Source of the DNA: Alkalihalobacterium elongatum
GTDB taxonomy: Bacteria; Bacillota; Bacilli; Bacillales; Bacillaceae_F
Assembly: GCF_019024285.1 (NCBI RefSeq)
Contig: NZ_WMKZ01000033.1
Coordinates: 1-49,353, forward strand
DNA: 49,353 nt
Direction: 5' to 3'
Shown here: one piece after another, positions 25,205 to 32,784 of the stretch
Layout of the letters: every line of letters starts with the position of its first letter
Numbering within the stretch: the first letter of the stretch is position 1
Program-made: the position numbers and the translations under genes
The notes under the pieces: model-generated
What the model saw: only the letters and a program-made list of their open reading frames with translations
Databases searched by the model: none
Told to the model about the DNA's origin: nothing

Positions 25205-25435
25205 TTATAACAATCCTCTTATGATAAAAAATATTGTTGTAATAAATATTCCTAAGATACAAAACCTTACATACTTCAAAAATACCCTTTTATCATTTCT
25301 TGGTGATAACTCTTCACCATTAGAATTCATCTTTGCCTTTTTTACTATGTTGTTTGCTTTTATGTATGAATAAATCGAAATAATTATTCCGAAAACTATT
25401 CCAACATCAGTTATCCTAAACCATTCAAAAAACAG
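25205..25435 (-). CDS. Small two-helix membrane protein with apparent CTG start
   Basis: The predicted protein is 76 residues with membrane segments at about 10-27 and 52-72 and a polar loop between them (KKAKMNSNGEELSPRND). The frame opens with a stop codon (TAA) followed at once by CTG. GAGGTGA sits at ideal spacing before that CTG, and no ATG, GTG or TTG in frame lies near it. So the gene either uses CTG or has lost its original start. Function unknown; typical of the small membrane cargo in this region. Confidence 0.5.
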   Translation of the reverse strand: MFFEWFRITDVGIVFGIIISIYSYIKANNIVKKAKMNSNGEELSPRNDKRVFLKYVRFCILGIFITTIFFIIRGLL

Positions 25436-25589
25436 TTAAATCACCTCATTTATTTCAATATACATACACCCGATATGTTTAACAAGTAAACGTATTTCTT
25501 ATTCAACAATTCTCCCCGTTAACACCATAAGAGTCCATGCAGCTTCTTGAAGTATTGCTTCCGTTAGTTGAACAAATTCAACATAAAAG

Positions 25590-25622
25590 GGACCCTATAT
25601 CTATATATTATCTAGGTCCCTT
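25590..25622 (-). terminator. Terminator after the retropepsin-like fragment
   Basis: On the minus strand AAGGGACC pairs with GGTCCCTT around an AT-rich loop, followed by TTTATG. The stem overlaps the stop codon of the fragment. Confidence 0.75.
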
Positions 25623-25851
25623 AGTTGCTTTCATTCATTTGTAGTTTTGATAAATTAATAATATAGCCTGCTTTCATCAACAAATCTAACCCAAGCAAAC
25701 CATTGATATCATCATATCCGAAATCATTAAAGTCTAACTCTACATCTTTTACTGTAAATTCACCCATTTGAATTTGGTCCACTCGTTTCCTAAAAGCGTG
25801 CTCTTTCCCACCAATCCCATAGTAGGTGACAATTTTATCTTGCAAATCCAC
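25621..25851 (-). pseudogene. Retropepsin-like aspartyl protease, N-terminal half missing
   Basis: These 76 codons match only the C-terminal half of a clan AA retropepsin-like protein: KIVTYYGIGGKEHAFRKR, then GLLGLDLLMKAGYIINL, the usual flap-to-C-terminal strands. The N-terminal strand with the catalytic D-T/S-G triad is absent. Just upstream the sequence runs straight into the end of another frame (25835-26095). A deletion therefore appears to have removed the active site. The GTG at 25851 is only three bases from GAGGA, too close for good initiation. Probably non-functional. Confidence 0.7.
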
Positions 25852-26095
25852 TCCTCAGCCCAACGTCTTGACGGATTTCAAGGACAATATTCTCATGTAT
25901 TGTATGATATACTAATTCATCGCCTTTTGATTTTAATAGTTCCTTAGTTGCCATTTCATCTGGTACAGGAGATATTACAGCCATATCATCAATAATTTCT
26001 TGCCCATCCTTGATATGAGAAGATAATGATTTTAATTTTACAAATTGATTAGGATATAACTTTCTCACTTCGGACCATTTTATATCGAGCACCAC
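25835..26095 (-). CDS. Small conserved protein of unknown function
   Basis: This soluble 86-residue protein (VLDIKWSEVRKLYPNQFVKL, KSKGDELVYHTIHENIVLEIR) appears with a retropepsin-like gene downstream in related genomes, as far as I recall, so the two may form a functional pair. Here its last residues (about SGFAR) run into the deletion junction, so the natural C-terminus may be altered. Start is one of two adjacent GTG codons (26095 or 26092), with GGTGG overlapping them. Function unknown. Confidence 0.6.
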   Translation of the reverse strand: MVLDIKWSEVRKLYPNQFVKLKSLSSHIKDGQEIIDDMAVISPVPDEMATKELLKSKGDELVYHTIHENIVLEIRQDVGLRSGFAR

Positions 26096-26121
26096 CTTTC
26101 TAATTACTGTTATTTAGTTTT

Positions 26122-26173
26122 GGGGTCTGACCCCCATTGTGTTAACGCGTTAACGCAGCGGGGGTCAGACCCC
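26122..26173. repeat. GGGGTCTGACCCC interspersed hairpin element, copy 2
   Basis: Nearly identical to 22731-22783, with the same outer arms and a perfect inner palindrome GTTAACGCGTTAAC. It lies just upstream of the 25835-26095 gene. Two copies within 3.4 kb support recent spread. Confidence 0.85.
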
Positions 26174-26370
26174 CTCACGCAATTCCAGTAATCAAAGTAA
26201 ATAAACTGAAAATATTTAGTGTATAACCAACATCACTTACCATATCCACTATTAAATTTCTAATAAGTAGTTTTTTATTAACCTTAGTTTAACATTAATT
26301 TCCTTTTTACTGACATAGAAAAAGCGCACCTTGTTAAAGGAACGCTATCCGTTAGTTTAATACCAATATC

Positions 26371-26502
26371 TTAGTTTTCATTTATTTTATCTTCTAACTC
26401 TTTCATTCTCTTTTCTAGTTTCTCAACTTTTCCTATTGAAAATAACGCTAAAGATAACGAACCTGCTGCAATTGAAAAAGCTAAGATTTCAAAGACTCCC
26501 AA
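26371..26502 (-). CDS. Small membrane protein with coiled-coil tail (43 aa)
   Basis: One membrane helix (about 3-22, EILAFSIAAGSLSLALFSIG) is followed by a heptad-like charged tail (KVEKLEKRMKELEDKINEN). The TTG start at 26502 has AAAGGAGGGG six bases upstream. The element hairpin at 26326-26352 gives a terminator. No known function; resembles the other tiny membrane proteins of the series. Confidence 0.65.
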   Translation of the reverse strand: MGVFEILAFSIAAGSLSLALFSIGKVEKLEKRMKELEDKINEN

Positions 26503-26534
26503 ATCGTACCCCTCCTTTTTCTAAAAATCCCACT

Positions 26535-26605
26535 AAACTGCTTCGTTAGCGAAACAAGGCATGCGATGCCTTGTTCAAGCACCGCACCCGTTTATTACAC
26601 AACTA
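26535..26605 (-). repeat. Inter-gene element with strong palindrome
   Basis: AACAAGGCAT (26553-26562) and ATGCCTTGTT (26566-26575) form a perfect 10-bp stem with a GCG loop. On the minus strand it is preceded by AAACGGGTGCG and followed by GCTAACGAAGCAG, matching the cassette element cores. No T-run follows the stem. Confidence 0.65.
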
Positions 26606-26705
26606 CTAATTTACAACAATCTTTCCTGCAACTATGCTCATAACAGGTATGTGTAAAAACCTTATGAAACTAAAAATGAAGTTTTATGAGGCATGCTAGA
26701 TTGAC

Positions 26706-26996
26706 TTATGGGCCAGAAACGATATATGTTATAAAAATAACTACGAAAATACTTACTAATAACAATGTATTCCCTACAATTCCTAAGCTGCTGTACCTTC
26801 CATTGGTTCTTTGGGCATACGCACCAAAGACAATACCTGCTGAGTTAAAAACTAATGTTCCTAACCAAAATGGTAAGTTTGCAGACGAAAAGTAAAATTG
26901 TAACCCCCATAATAAAATGCCAATAAAAATCATACTTAAAGATAAGATACTCCAGTGATTTATCTTACTTTTCATAAATAATTTATCCTTTGTCAT
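26706..26996 (-). CDS. Small integral membrane protein, three helices
   Basis: This 96-residue protein starts KDKLFMKSKINHWSIL and has three predicted helices (about 14-31, 38-58, 72-94), with GIVFGAYAQRTNGR between the second and third. No motif recognised. A hairpin with T-run at 26652-26692 follows the stop codon as terminator. Part of the minus-strand small-gene series. Confidence 0.65.
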   Translation of the reverse strand: MTKDKLFMKSKINHWSILSLSMIFIGILLWGLQFYFSSANLPFWLGTLVFNSAGIVFGAYAQRTNGRYSSLGIVGNTLLLVSIFVVIFITYIVSGP

Positions 26997-27054
26997 ATTG
27001 TCCTTACTTTAAAACTAAGGTAAAGTATTCATCGTTAATAATGGTAGGACTCCA

Positions 27055-27576
27055 CTAAAATTTCCCACTATAACTTCTTAACTTCTCGATTTGTTTGAAA
27101 ACATCTGTATAAAGGATATCTAAATCCTTTTCACTTTCTAAATAATAAAACCACGCATCATCTTTATTCTCTTTAACATCATTTAAATATATGGTCGTAT
27201 GCGAACCATTATTTAAAGAGTCAAAAGGATAGGTGTCATAGGTAAGTCCTTCAGTAACAAATGGATAATGACTTTTTTCCGCATTGAAAAATATAGTCGG
27301 GATTTCTAAGCTTTTATAAACTTCTGCAAATTGATCATCTGAAGCTACTTCAAATTTAGTCGGTGTGATCATAATCGCATCGAAACTTGCTGAAACATCT
27401 GATATATCTCCACTTAGTTTTTCTAATGAAATTATTTCAAAAAGGATCTTTTCATTTTCAATTTCAGGAATACCCCCAACTACTGCGATATTTAATAGCG
27501 TTCCATCATATTTAACTTCATTATTTGAACAAGCAACTAAAAATAAAAGACTAAAAAATAATATTATCTTCTTCAA
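27055..27576 (-). CDS. Lipoprotein of unknown function
   Basis: This 173-residue lipoprotein has lipobox FLVAC (C16) and the mature part begins SNNEVKYDG. The body has alternating strands and helices (LLNIAVVGGIPEIENE, FDAIMITPTKFEVASDD, IPTIFFNAEKSHYPFV), suggesting a Rossmann-like or periplasmic-binding-like half domain. I recall similar lipoproteins as frequent singletons in Bacillus accessory regions, with no known role. Start TTG at 27576. Confidence 0.7.
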   Translation of the reverse strand: MKKIILFFSLLFLVACSNNEVKYDGTLLNIAVVGGIPEIENEKILFEIISLEKLSGDISDVSASFDAIMITPTKFEVASDDQFAEVYKSLEIPTIFFNAEKSHYPFVTEGLTYDTYPFDSLNNGSHTTIYLNDVKENKDDAWFYYLESEKDLDILYTDVFKQIEKLRSYSGKF

Positions 27577-27624
27577 TTACAATGCCCCTTCTTCTAATAC
27601 TACCCTTTAAAAATGCTATTCTAC

Positions 27625-28193
27625 TTACATTTCAGCAATGACATTTCCAACTTCATCCAAGAATTCTATTAAGATATCACCGAAGTTATCCTGATTTTGG
27701 TTAGTCATCAAGATCCAAACCTTAGTTTTATCGTTGAGTATCACAATACTGCATCTATTCCATTTACTGCTACGGACTTAGTTTCAGTAACGATATCCTC
27801 TGGTATGACACCGTGTAAAAGGATATCTCCAGCTAACCGATCGACAACACTTGAGTATGAATAGTCTTTATTGGTGGCGTAAGAATAATAACTTAGTTTC
27901 CAACCAAAAATTCCTTTCTCAAACTGAACTAAAGAAACATGATTGCCAAATTCAAAAGGTACAAATGTGTAATTATCCTTCTCGTAAAACTCTTTATCAC
28001 CAATTTCGTTTTGAGCAACTTCCGTTTTAAATTCACTTGCTATGAATGTTTCAAATGCTTGATCGACATTTTTAGAGCTTAAATTTACTGTTTCAATAAT
28101 TGCAAGAATGGCATATATAAATACAATTAATGTGACAAAAATTAGCGTTATTTTGGAAGTTTTCTCATAAAAAATCTTCTCCGTTAACTTCAT
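27625..28193 (-). pseudogene. Membrane-anchored protein interrupted by a frameshift
   Basis: The first frame (28193 to 27741) encodes an N-terminal membrane helix (about 14-35) and a domain reaching IPEDIVTETKSVAVNGIDA, then hits a stop. The next frame resumes at once with VILNDKTKVWILMTNQNQ and continues to NVIAEM, stopping at 27625. Joining them needs one extra base near 27750 and gives a protein of about 184 residues that reads naturally across the junction. The missing base is not in a homopolymer. Function of the intact protein unknown. Confidence 0.7.
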
Positions 28194-28248
28194 AATATCT
28201 TTATCGATAAGTAAAATAATTATTGCTGTTTAGAGGTTTTTGTTAATG

Positions 28249-28476
28249 TTAAGTCTTAATAACCCAGTTTAACAACCTAAACAACCAATAAAATACATAA
28301 AAGTTAAGTAAATACCCTATTGGATTAAAAGAAATGTTCAACCCTCCATGATAATCTAAAATCTGTGCAGGAAAGCCAAAGTAATAATAAGTCAATAGAC
28401 CAGCGGAGTTACCATTTAAGGCATCAAGGTAAGTAGAACAGTTAAAACTAAACTCTATCGCTCTTAATAAAGTCAT
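28249..28476 (-). CDS. Small membrane protein of unknown function
   Basis: This 75-residue protein is rich in aromatic residues (TYYYFGFPAQILDYHGG, NFYVFYWLFRLLNW). One clear C-terminal helix (about 51-72) and a half-hydrophobic N-terminal part are seen. It overlaps the stop of the gene at 28473-28667 by four bases (ATGA), so the two are translated as a pair. No family recognised. Confidence 0.6.
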   Translation of the reverse strand: MTLLRAIEFSFNCSTYLDALNGNSAGLLTYYYFGFPAQILDYHGGLNISFNPIGYLLNFYVFYWLFRLLNWVIKT

Positions 28477-28667
28477 CTTTTATCCTTTTCCAATAACTCT
28501 ATTATTTTATCTAATTTCTTTTCAATTTCATTCACTTGACTGGTTCTTCCTTTTGAATTCAATAGCAATCTCCTTATGAAGAGAGTAAACGAAATTACAA
28601 ATAAAACGATAAGTCCTAAATTTATTAATTGAAATAAAATATCTCCCCAATTCACTGGTTGAAACAA
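28473..28667 (-). CDS. DUF4083-like small membrane protein
   Basis: This 64-residue protein has one membrane helix (about 10-30, NWGDILFQLINLGLIVLFVI) followed by basic residues and a heptad-like tail (VNEIEKKLDKIIELLEKDK). That layout matches the DUF4083 small proteins common in Bacillus. Start is TTG at 28667 with a distant GGGGG. Translationally coupled to the next gene. Function unknown. Confidence 0.65.
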   Translation of the reverse strand: MFQPVNWGDILFQLINLGLIVLFVISFTLFIRRLLLNSKGRTSQVNEIEKKLDKIIELLEKDKR

Positions 28668-28746
28668 AACTATTACCCCCTTTTCGTTGTTCGGTTAAAG
28701 CAATCCGTTAGTACAGAATAGAATGTCAGTTTGTTCAATAAGTATT

Positions 28747-28911
28747 TTACATTCCAATGCTATTAACTATATGTGAGTACATTCCGCCAAAAATATAACC
28801 AATAAAATATGCCAAACAAGCTATTAGTAAAACAAAATAAAATAGAAACTCTTTATAACCAACTTTAAAACGAGTATCTATTTCCAATTTGCTATACAAT
28901 TTATAGAACAT
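28747..28911 (-). CDS. Tiny membrane protein (54 aa)
   Basis: The frame starts MFYKLYSKLEIDTRFKVGYK and has one strong membrane helix (about 21-42, FLFYFVLLIACLAYFIGYIF) and a short polar tail. GGAGGTCCGTGTG sits just before the ATG, good support for translation. No known family. Lies 32 bp after the next tiny gene (28944-29051), so probably co-transcribed. Confidence 0.6.
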   Translation of the reverse strand: MFYKLYSKLEIDTRFKVGYKEFLFYFVLLIACLAYFIGYIFGGMYSHIVNSIGM

Positions 28912-28943
28912 CACACGGACCTCCAAATCAAAGGTAAATAAAA

Positions 28944-29051
28944 TTATCTTACAAACACGTAGTAAATTCCTGTAATAGCTATTCCAGCAAATAAAGAATA
29001 AACAAAAAGATTTACAGCAATTTTCTTGTTGAAGGTATTATTTTTAGTCAT
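28944..29051 (-). CDS. Tiny membrane protein (35 aa)
   Basis: MTKNNTFNKKIAVNLFVYSL begins a 35-residue peptide with one helix (about 11-31) and ends YVFVR. AAAGAGGGAG lies six bases before the ATG. Could be a small membrane regulator or simply accessory cargo; nothing further can be said. Confidence 0.5.
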   Translation of the reverse strand: MTKNNTFNKKIAVNLFVYSLFAGIAITGIYYVFVR

Positions 29052-29074
29052 TTTCTACTCCCTCTTTTTTTCTT

Positions 29075-29155
29075 TCACTCTTCTGCCTCGTTACTTCAAC
29101 AAGAGAAAAGCGATAACCCTGATTTAGCAATTGCAGCCGTTACATTAATTTTCAT
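29075..29155 (-). repeat. Inter-gene cassette element
   Basis: On the minus strand: TGTAACGGC, a weak hairpin region ending in GTTATCGCTTTTCTC, then TTGAAGTAACGAGGCAGAAGAG. It matches the 23428-23505 element, including the TTATCGC right arm, but the left hairpin arm (GCAATTGC) is no longer complementary. Confidence 0.65.
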
Positions 29156-29194
29156 AGTTTTTAAAGATGGTGTCACACTAATCATTTGAACCAA

Positions 29195-29530
29195 TCATTC
29201 ATTAAACTCTACAAAAAAAATCCATTTATTTTGTAATAACACTACAAGACTATCATCATAAAGAGCATATTGTGCTCCTTCGTTACCAAAATTACTTTCT
29301 CCATTCTGTACGGGTATTTCTGTGCTTTTTACCGACGATGTGATTGTTCCCGTTATTGCAGATTCATCAATTTCTACCGTTATTTCTTTCCCTGTATCCA
29401 TGTATATCCTTTCATTTACCATAACCATTGGGCGGATGTCGGATAAACCTTCCTTTATTTCGTTTTGGGAACAACCGAAAATACCTAACAAATAAAAGGT
29501 GCATAGAATAAGAGCAAAAAACTTTTTCAA
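29195..29530 (-). CDS. Small lipoprotein of unknown function
   Basis: This 111-residue lipoprotein has lipobox GIFGC (C20), then SQNEIKEG. The mature part is beta-rich (ITVEIDESAITGTITSSV, YALYDDSLVVLLQNKWIFFV). Start TTG at 29530 with AGGGAAGTG upstream. No family recognised; the size and lipobox are like the other lipoprotein units in the array. Confidence 0.65.
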   Translation of the reverse strand: MKKFFALILCTFYLLGIFGCSQNEIKEGLSDIRPMVMVNERIYMDTGKEITVEIDESAITGTITSSVKSTEIPVQNGESNFGNEGAQYALYDDSLVVLLQNKWIFFVEFNE

Positions 29531-29583
29531 ATTAACACTTCCCTACTTCTAAATAATCGCATTCATTACTTAAAAAGGATTTT

Positions 29584-30021
29584 TTATCTGTTTTCTAAAT
29601 AGCCTATACATTCGTTTTCACTATGATTGGTTTTTTCTGTTGTCATATCTCCGTATGTATTGTTTATAATCAATGTTTCTTTTTCACAAAATTGCACAAC
29701 CTGTTTCCCTTTTTTGGTGACTCCATATAAGTATTCTAATTGAGGTTCATCTTTGAAAATCACCTTATAATGGCCGTGATAGACGCTATTATTAATTGAA
29801 TGTTTAGGTTCAATATACGATTGCTCCAATATATCATCGTCACTATATCCCATCTCTTCTAAATGCGAAGGAATATATTTATTAACAAGGTAACTTTCAT
29901 AGGGATTTCCATTATTAAGGACATAAAGAAAAGCAAAAGGTACCGATACAATAGCGATCAAAAGAAAACTCAAAATGATTATTAAAAATCGTTTATTCAC
30001 AAGTAGCTTCATAGATTCCAC
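29584..30021 (-). CDS. DUF3139-like membrane-anchored protein
   Basis: This 145-residue protein has an N-terminal membrane anchor (about 11-33). The pattern NPYESYLVNKYIPSHLEEMGYSDDDI followed by HGHYKVIFKDEPQLEYLYGVTKKGKQVVQ is typical of DUF3139 proteins, whose role is unknown. The start may be GTG at 30021 or the ATG three codons later (30012). Part of the minus-strand small-gene series, with element cores on both sides. Confidence 0.7.
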   Translation of the reverse strand: MESMKLLVNKRFLIIILSFLLIAIVSVPFAFLYVLNNGNPYESYLVNKYIPSHLEEMGYSDDDILEQSYIEPKHSINNSVYHGHYKVIFKDEPQLEYLYGVTKKGKQVVQFCEKETLIINNTYGDMTTEKTNHSENECIGYLENR

Positions 30022-30139
30022 TCTTTCTCTGTCTATTTTCTTTGCAAACTTATTATTTTTTTAGCAACCTGTCTCGTTCGTAAATAAGCGTCTCTGCCTA
30101 TTACAGAAACGCTCCGTTGTTTAAAACAGTCACTGGCTT

Positions 30140-30324
30140 TTAGTTAAAAAATCCGTAATAAATAACACCTGCTATCGCGAATAAAGGAATGACGAAAATC
30201 AAATTTCTTTTGAATGTTTTAAAATAGGAACGAAAGCCTTTGCCCTTGTCCTCATAAGTGGCGACTTCATAGCTAACCAAATTATTGTCAAAATCCCTAT
30301 TCCAATACCGATTACCCATGCCAT
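30140..30324 (-). pseudogene. Two-helix membrane protein broken by a frameshift
   Basis: A frame with a good ribosome site (GGAGGTTTTAATA before ATG at 30324) encodes the helix AWVIGIGIGILTIIWLA, then drifts and stops at 30199. The next frame carries VATYEDKGKGFRSYFKTF and a second helix NLIFVIPLFAIAGVIYYGFF to a stop at 30140. Inserting one base near 30270 joins the two into a sensible protein of about 61 residues. A longer frame to 30370 lacks a ribosome site and reads poorly at its start. Confidence 0.6.
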
Positions 30325-30404
30325 TATTAAAACCTCCAAAATTTTCCTTTTTATAGATTATAACACACAACTTTCTAAGTATTCCGATTTAATAGGCGTG
30401 CCAA

Positions 30405-30587
30405 TTACTTTTTAAAAATCGTTGGGTTTTCAATCCGAATAGAACACACTTCGCCGCATTTTAAGCAAAATGTGTATATTTTATTTGAACCATTAAACGA
30501 CATCTTGGAAGGTTTTATAGGCATATAATCTGTGCCTTCAGCAAACTCTGTATGACCACACTTAACACATTTTTCTTGGTTTCCCAT
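30405..30587 (-). CDS. Small zinc-ribbon protein (60 aa)
   Basis: Two CxxC pairs (EKCVKCGH near residue 7 and TFCLKCGEV near 40) make a likely zinc ribbon. It starts MGNQEKC and ends TIFKK. ATG at 30587 has GGGGAGATTATT before it. I recall similar Bacillus proteins being loosely annotated as transcription-factor-like, but the partner and role are unknown. Confidence 0.75.
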   Translation of the reverse strand: MGNQEKCVKCGHTEFAEGTDYMPIKPSKMSFNGSNKIYTFCLKCGEVCSIRIENPTIFKK

Positions 30588-30689
30588 AATAATCTCCCCA
30601 ATAATTTAAAATTCAAATGATTTTGTATACTTTTTATACGAGTCGGTAGAGAAAAAGGTTTCACATTGTATTTCTAATCTCCATGTAAG

Positions 30690-30755
30690 TAAAAAAACGT
30701 CCCTGCTCATTGCAGAAACGCTCACCTGTTTTAAATAAAATAACCTATTCATTAA
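30690..30755 (-). repeat. Inter-gene cassette element
   Basis: On the minus strand: AACAGGTGAGCGTTTCTGC, loop, GCAGGGACGTTTTTTTAC. The GCGTTTCTG/CAGGGACGT stem with a long T-run is a strong terminator for the TPR gene and is closely similar to the element at 30062-30140. Confidence 0.7.
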
Positions 30756-30839
30756 GTGTCCACATTAATTCTCCGTTATTTCATGGAATACCCTGTTATA
30801 TATACTAATGTCGCAAGGTGATTTCAATTACATAGAATT

Positions 30840-31538
30840 TTATTTGTTTTCAGCTTTGGTTTTAGCCTGTTCTATCATTACTTTGTATTTTTCACTGTAT
30901 TTATCTTTAATCGGCTCGAATATATTATCTGTTTCAAAAGACTTATATTCGCAGGGATTAATATCGAGTGCTTTTTTCATATGTTTAATAGCAGACATAT
31001 GTTCATTTTCTTTTACATAAAACCTGGCTAGGTCATTATGTGCTTGATACGAATTAGGGTTATTTTTCAATGCCAGTTCAAAATAATCAAGTGCTGCTAT
31101 AGCATTGTTCTTATAATGCCAATATGCATATGCAAGAGCTGTATACCCATTATAAACTTTAGGGTATACTTCAACAGCTTGATGGTACAGTTGTATAGCC
31201 TTATCTGGTTGTTTATATACAAGCTCGGCTTGATAACCCGCATTTAATTTCTGCATCGCCTCTTGCATTTTGTAGTTTTCATCTTCAATGTTTTTTTTCC
31301 ATTCATTAAACCGTTCTTCGACTTTTTTATCAATAATTTTCTCGGCCAAGTATGCATTAAAAAAACCATATGCTGCAAATCCCAATCCTGATATAGCTCC
31401 TGCTAATCCAGCTACACCAAGCATAAAAGCAACTGGGTCCCATGTACCACTTCCAATTATATTAACATCGTTTGAGAAGTACATATATACTGCGTACCCA
31501 AATATCACCAAACCAATTCCGGAAACCATCCATTTCAT
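30840..31538 (-). CDS. Membrane-anchored TPR protein
   Basis: This 232-residue protein has two N-terminal membrane segments (about 4-22 and 36-62), then a charged coiled-coil linker (KKVEERFNEWKKNIEDEN). Three TPR-type helix pairs follow at about 100-210 (AIQLYHQAVEVYPKVYNGYT, ALDYFELALKNNPNSYQAHN, AIKHMKKALDINP). The TPR part faces the cytoplasm and probably binds a partner protein. ATG at 31538 with AAGGGGAGGATAATC. No partner is evident nearby. Confidence 0.8.
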   Translation of the reverse strand: MKWMVSGIGLVIFGYAVYMYFSNDVNIIGSGTWDPVAFMLGVAGLAGAISGLGFAAYGFFNAYLAEKIIDKKVEERFNEWKKNIEDENYKMQEAMQKLNAGYQAELVYKQPDKAIQLYHQAVEVYPKVYNGYTALAYAYWHYKNNAIAALDYFELALKNNPNSYQAHNDLARFYVKENEHMSAIKHMKKALDINPCEYKSFETDNIFEPIKDKYSEKYKVMIEQAKTKAENK

Positions 31539-31668
31539 ATGATTATCCTCCCCTTACGATTTATCGTAGAACAACTGATGTAAATTCGCAATATTTTTTA
31601 ACGTAAGGTAATAGGATGATGATACCTCGAAGGGAGCATATCAAACCATTCCGTGCTTCTTTAAACAC

Positions 31669-32136
31669 TTATTCCTCAACCTCAATTAACTCCAAATAAA
31701 CCTTAACAAAAAAGCTTTCTAATAGCTCGCCTAATTTTCCATTGAGATTTTCATGTTCTTTATCCGCTCTCTCGATAACATTATAAAAATCTTCTTCTTC
31801 AACTTCGCCATCTTCTAATGCCTGAAATAATCTCCATAATTCCTTGCCATACTCTTTTTCAATTTTCGAGTAGTCAGTAGCGCCGATTCTCTCAAGTATA
31901 TCAGTTAGATCCTTTAAGTAATTTTCTATGCCAACTTCTTCAATATGCCATGAAAACCAATTCAGTAGGCTTTCATGACCGCCGCTTTCAAGTTCAGAAT
32001 AGTAGTTGTAGACAATATATGTATCATTAGCGACTTTACTATCAGTTGGAAAGTCGTACTCCACCATAACTGTGATCATCGCGTTCCAAATATCATCCTT
32101 AGTTAGTAAGTCTTTCTTCGACATTTTGTACTTCAT
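31669..32136 (-). CDS. DMP19/DUF4375 family protein
   Basis: This 155-residue acidic helical protein has the DUF4375 signature YNYYSELESGGHESLLNWF (about 44-62). DMP19 of Neisseria is a DNA-mimic protein that binds a regulator, but most relatives are uncharacterised. The very acidic C-terminal half (LEDGEVEEEDFYNVIE) fits a mimic or an immunity-type protein; that is inference only. ATG at 32136, ribosome site GGAGAAATTAAT. Confidence 0.8.
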   Translation of the reverse strand: MKYKMSKKDLLTKDDIWNAMITVMVEYDFPTDSKVANDTYIVYNYYSELESGGHESLLNWFSWHIEEVGIENYLKDLTDILERIGATDYSKIEKEYGKELWRLFQALEDGEVEEEDFYNVIERADKEHENLNGKLGELLESFFVKVYLELIEVEE

Positions 32137-32150
32137 ATTAATTTCTCCAC

Positions 32151-32249
32151 CTATCCCAAAATATTAGTAAAGAGCATATCACCGAAAAGAATAAATAAAA
32201 ATACTATCCATAAAAATACCAAACCACCAAAGAAATACTTTTTCCCCGC
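32151..32249 (-). pseudogene. Possible small membrane-protein remnant without a start
   Basis: A frame reading KYFFGGLVFLWIVFLFILFG followed by DMLFTNILG and a stop looks like a natural small membrane protein. However, only GCGGGG precedes it and no ATG, GTG or TTG is in frame at a usable distance. Either an unusual start is used or the 5' end is damaged. Confidence 0.3.
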
Positions 32250-32289
32250 GGACTCTCTTTTTCGTTCACTTTACACAGTTCAGCTATTA

Positions 32290-32392
32290 GAACAATTATT
32301 ATGAAGGACACATCCCTCACTTTTCTGCTGCGTTTTGTCCTTCATCACCTTTATGAAGGACAATTCTCCCCTTTTCTCTAATGTACTTCCTT
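32290..32392 (-). repeat. Inter-gene element with GAAGGAC/GTCCTTC repeats
   Basis: ATGAAGGACA, TGTCCTTCAT and again ATGAAGGACA occur within 60 bp, enclosing the core ACGCAGCAGAAAAG (minus strand). Several alternative hairpins are possible. It appears to be two overlapping element copies. Confidence 0.55.
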
Positions 32393-32395
32393 ACT

Positions 32396-32689
32396 TTACG
32401 AGGCCTTATTGTTTTTTATTATTAGCTTTCGATTAGCAATTAGTGAAATCAAGAAGGAAACGAGTATTGAAGAAGTAATAATAAGTGCTAAATGTAGAAA
32501 AGAAGTTTCTAAGTAGTTCCCAAATAACAAAAGGAAAATGAGCGGAATGCCGAACCACTTCGACTTAATAATCCCTTTCCATCCTCTATCTTTACTATCA
32601 TTCTTATGTTTTTTTGAAAATATGAGTGGTGAAAAAATTAAGAGTAATAGTCCAAGCGATAAGATAATGCTAAAAACATCCAATTGCAC
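32396..32689 (-). CDS. Small membrane protein, three helices
   Basis: About 97 residues. Helices at about 4-25 (FSIILSLGLLLLIFSPLIF), 46-62 and 66-88, with a basic loop KKHKNDSKDRGWKGIIKSK. The start is taken as GTG at 32689 because AAGGAAGTGAG lies before it; a TTG at 32707 is possible. No family recognised. Confidence 0.6.
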   Translation of the reverse strand: MQLDVFSIILSLGLLLLIFSPLIFSKKHKNDSKDRGWKGIIKSKWFGIPLIFLLLFGNYLETSFLHLALIITSSILVSFLISLIANRKLIIKNNKAS

Positions 32690-32784
32690 AATACTCACTT
32701 CCTTCAATATCTATATAAATCAGATCAAATAATACATAATTTTACATTTAATATTCCAATCAGCTCGCACACAAACAACTACTT

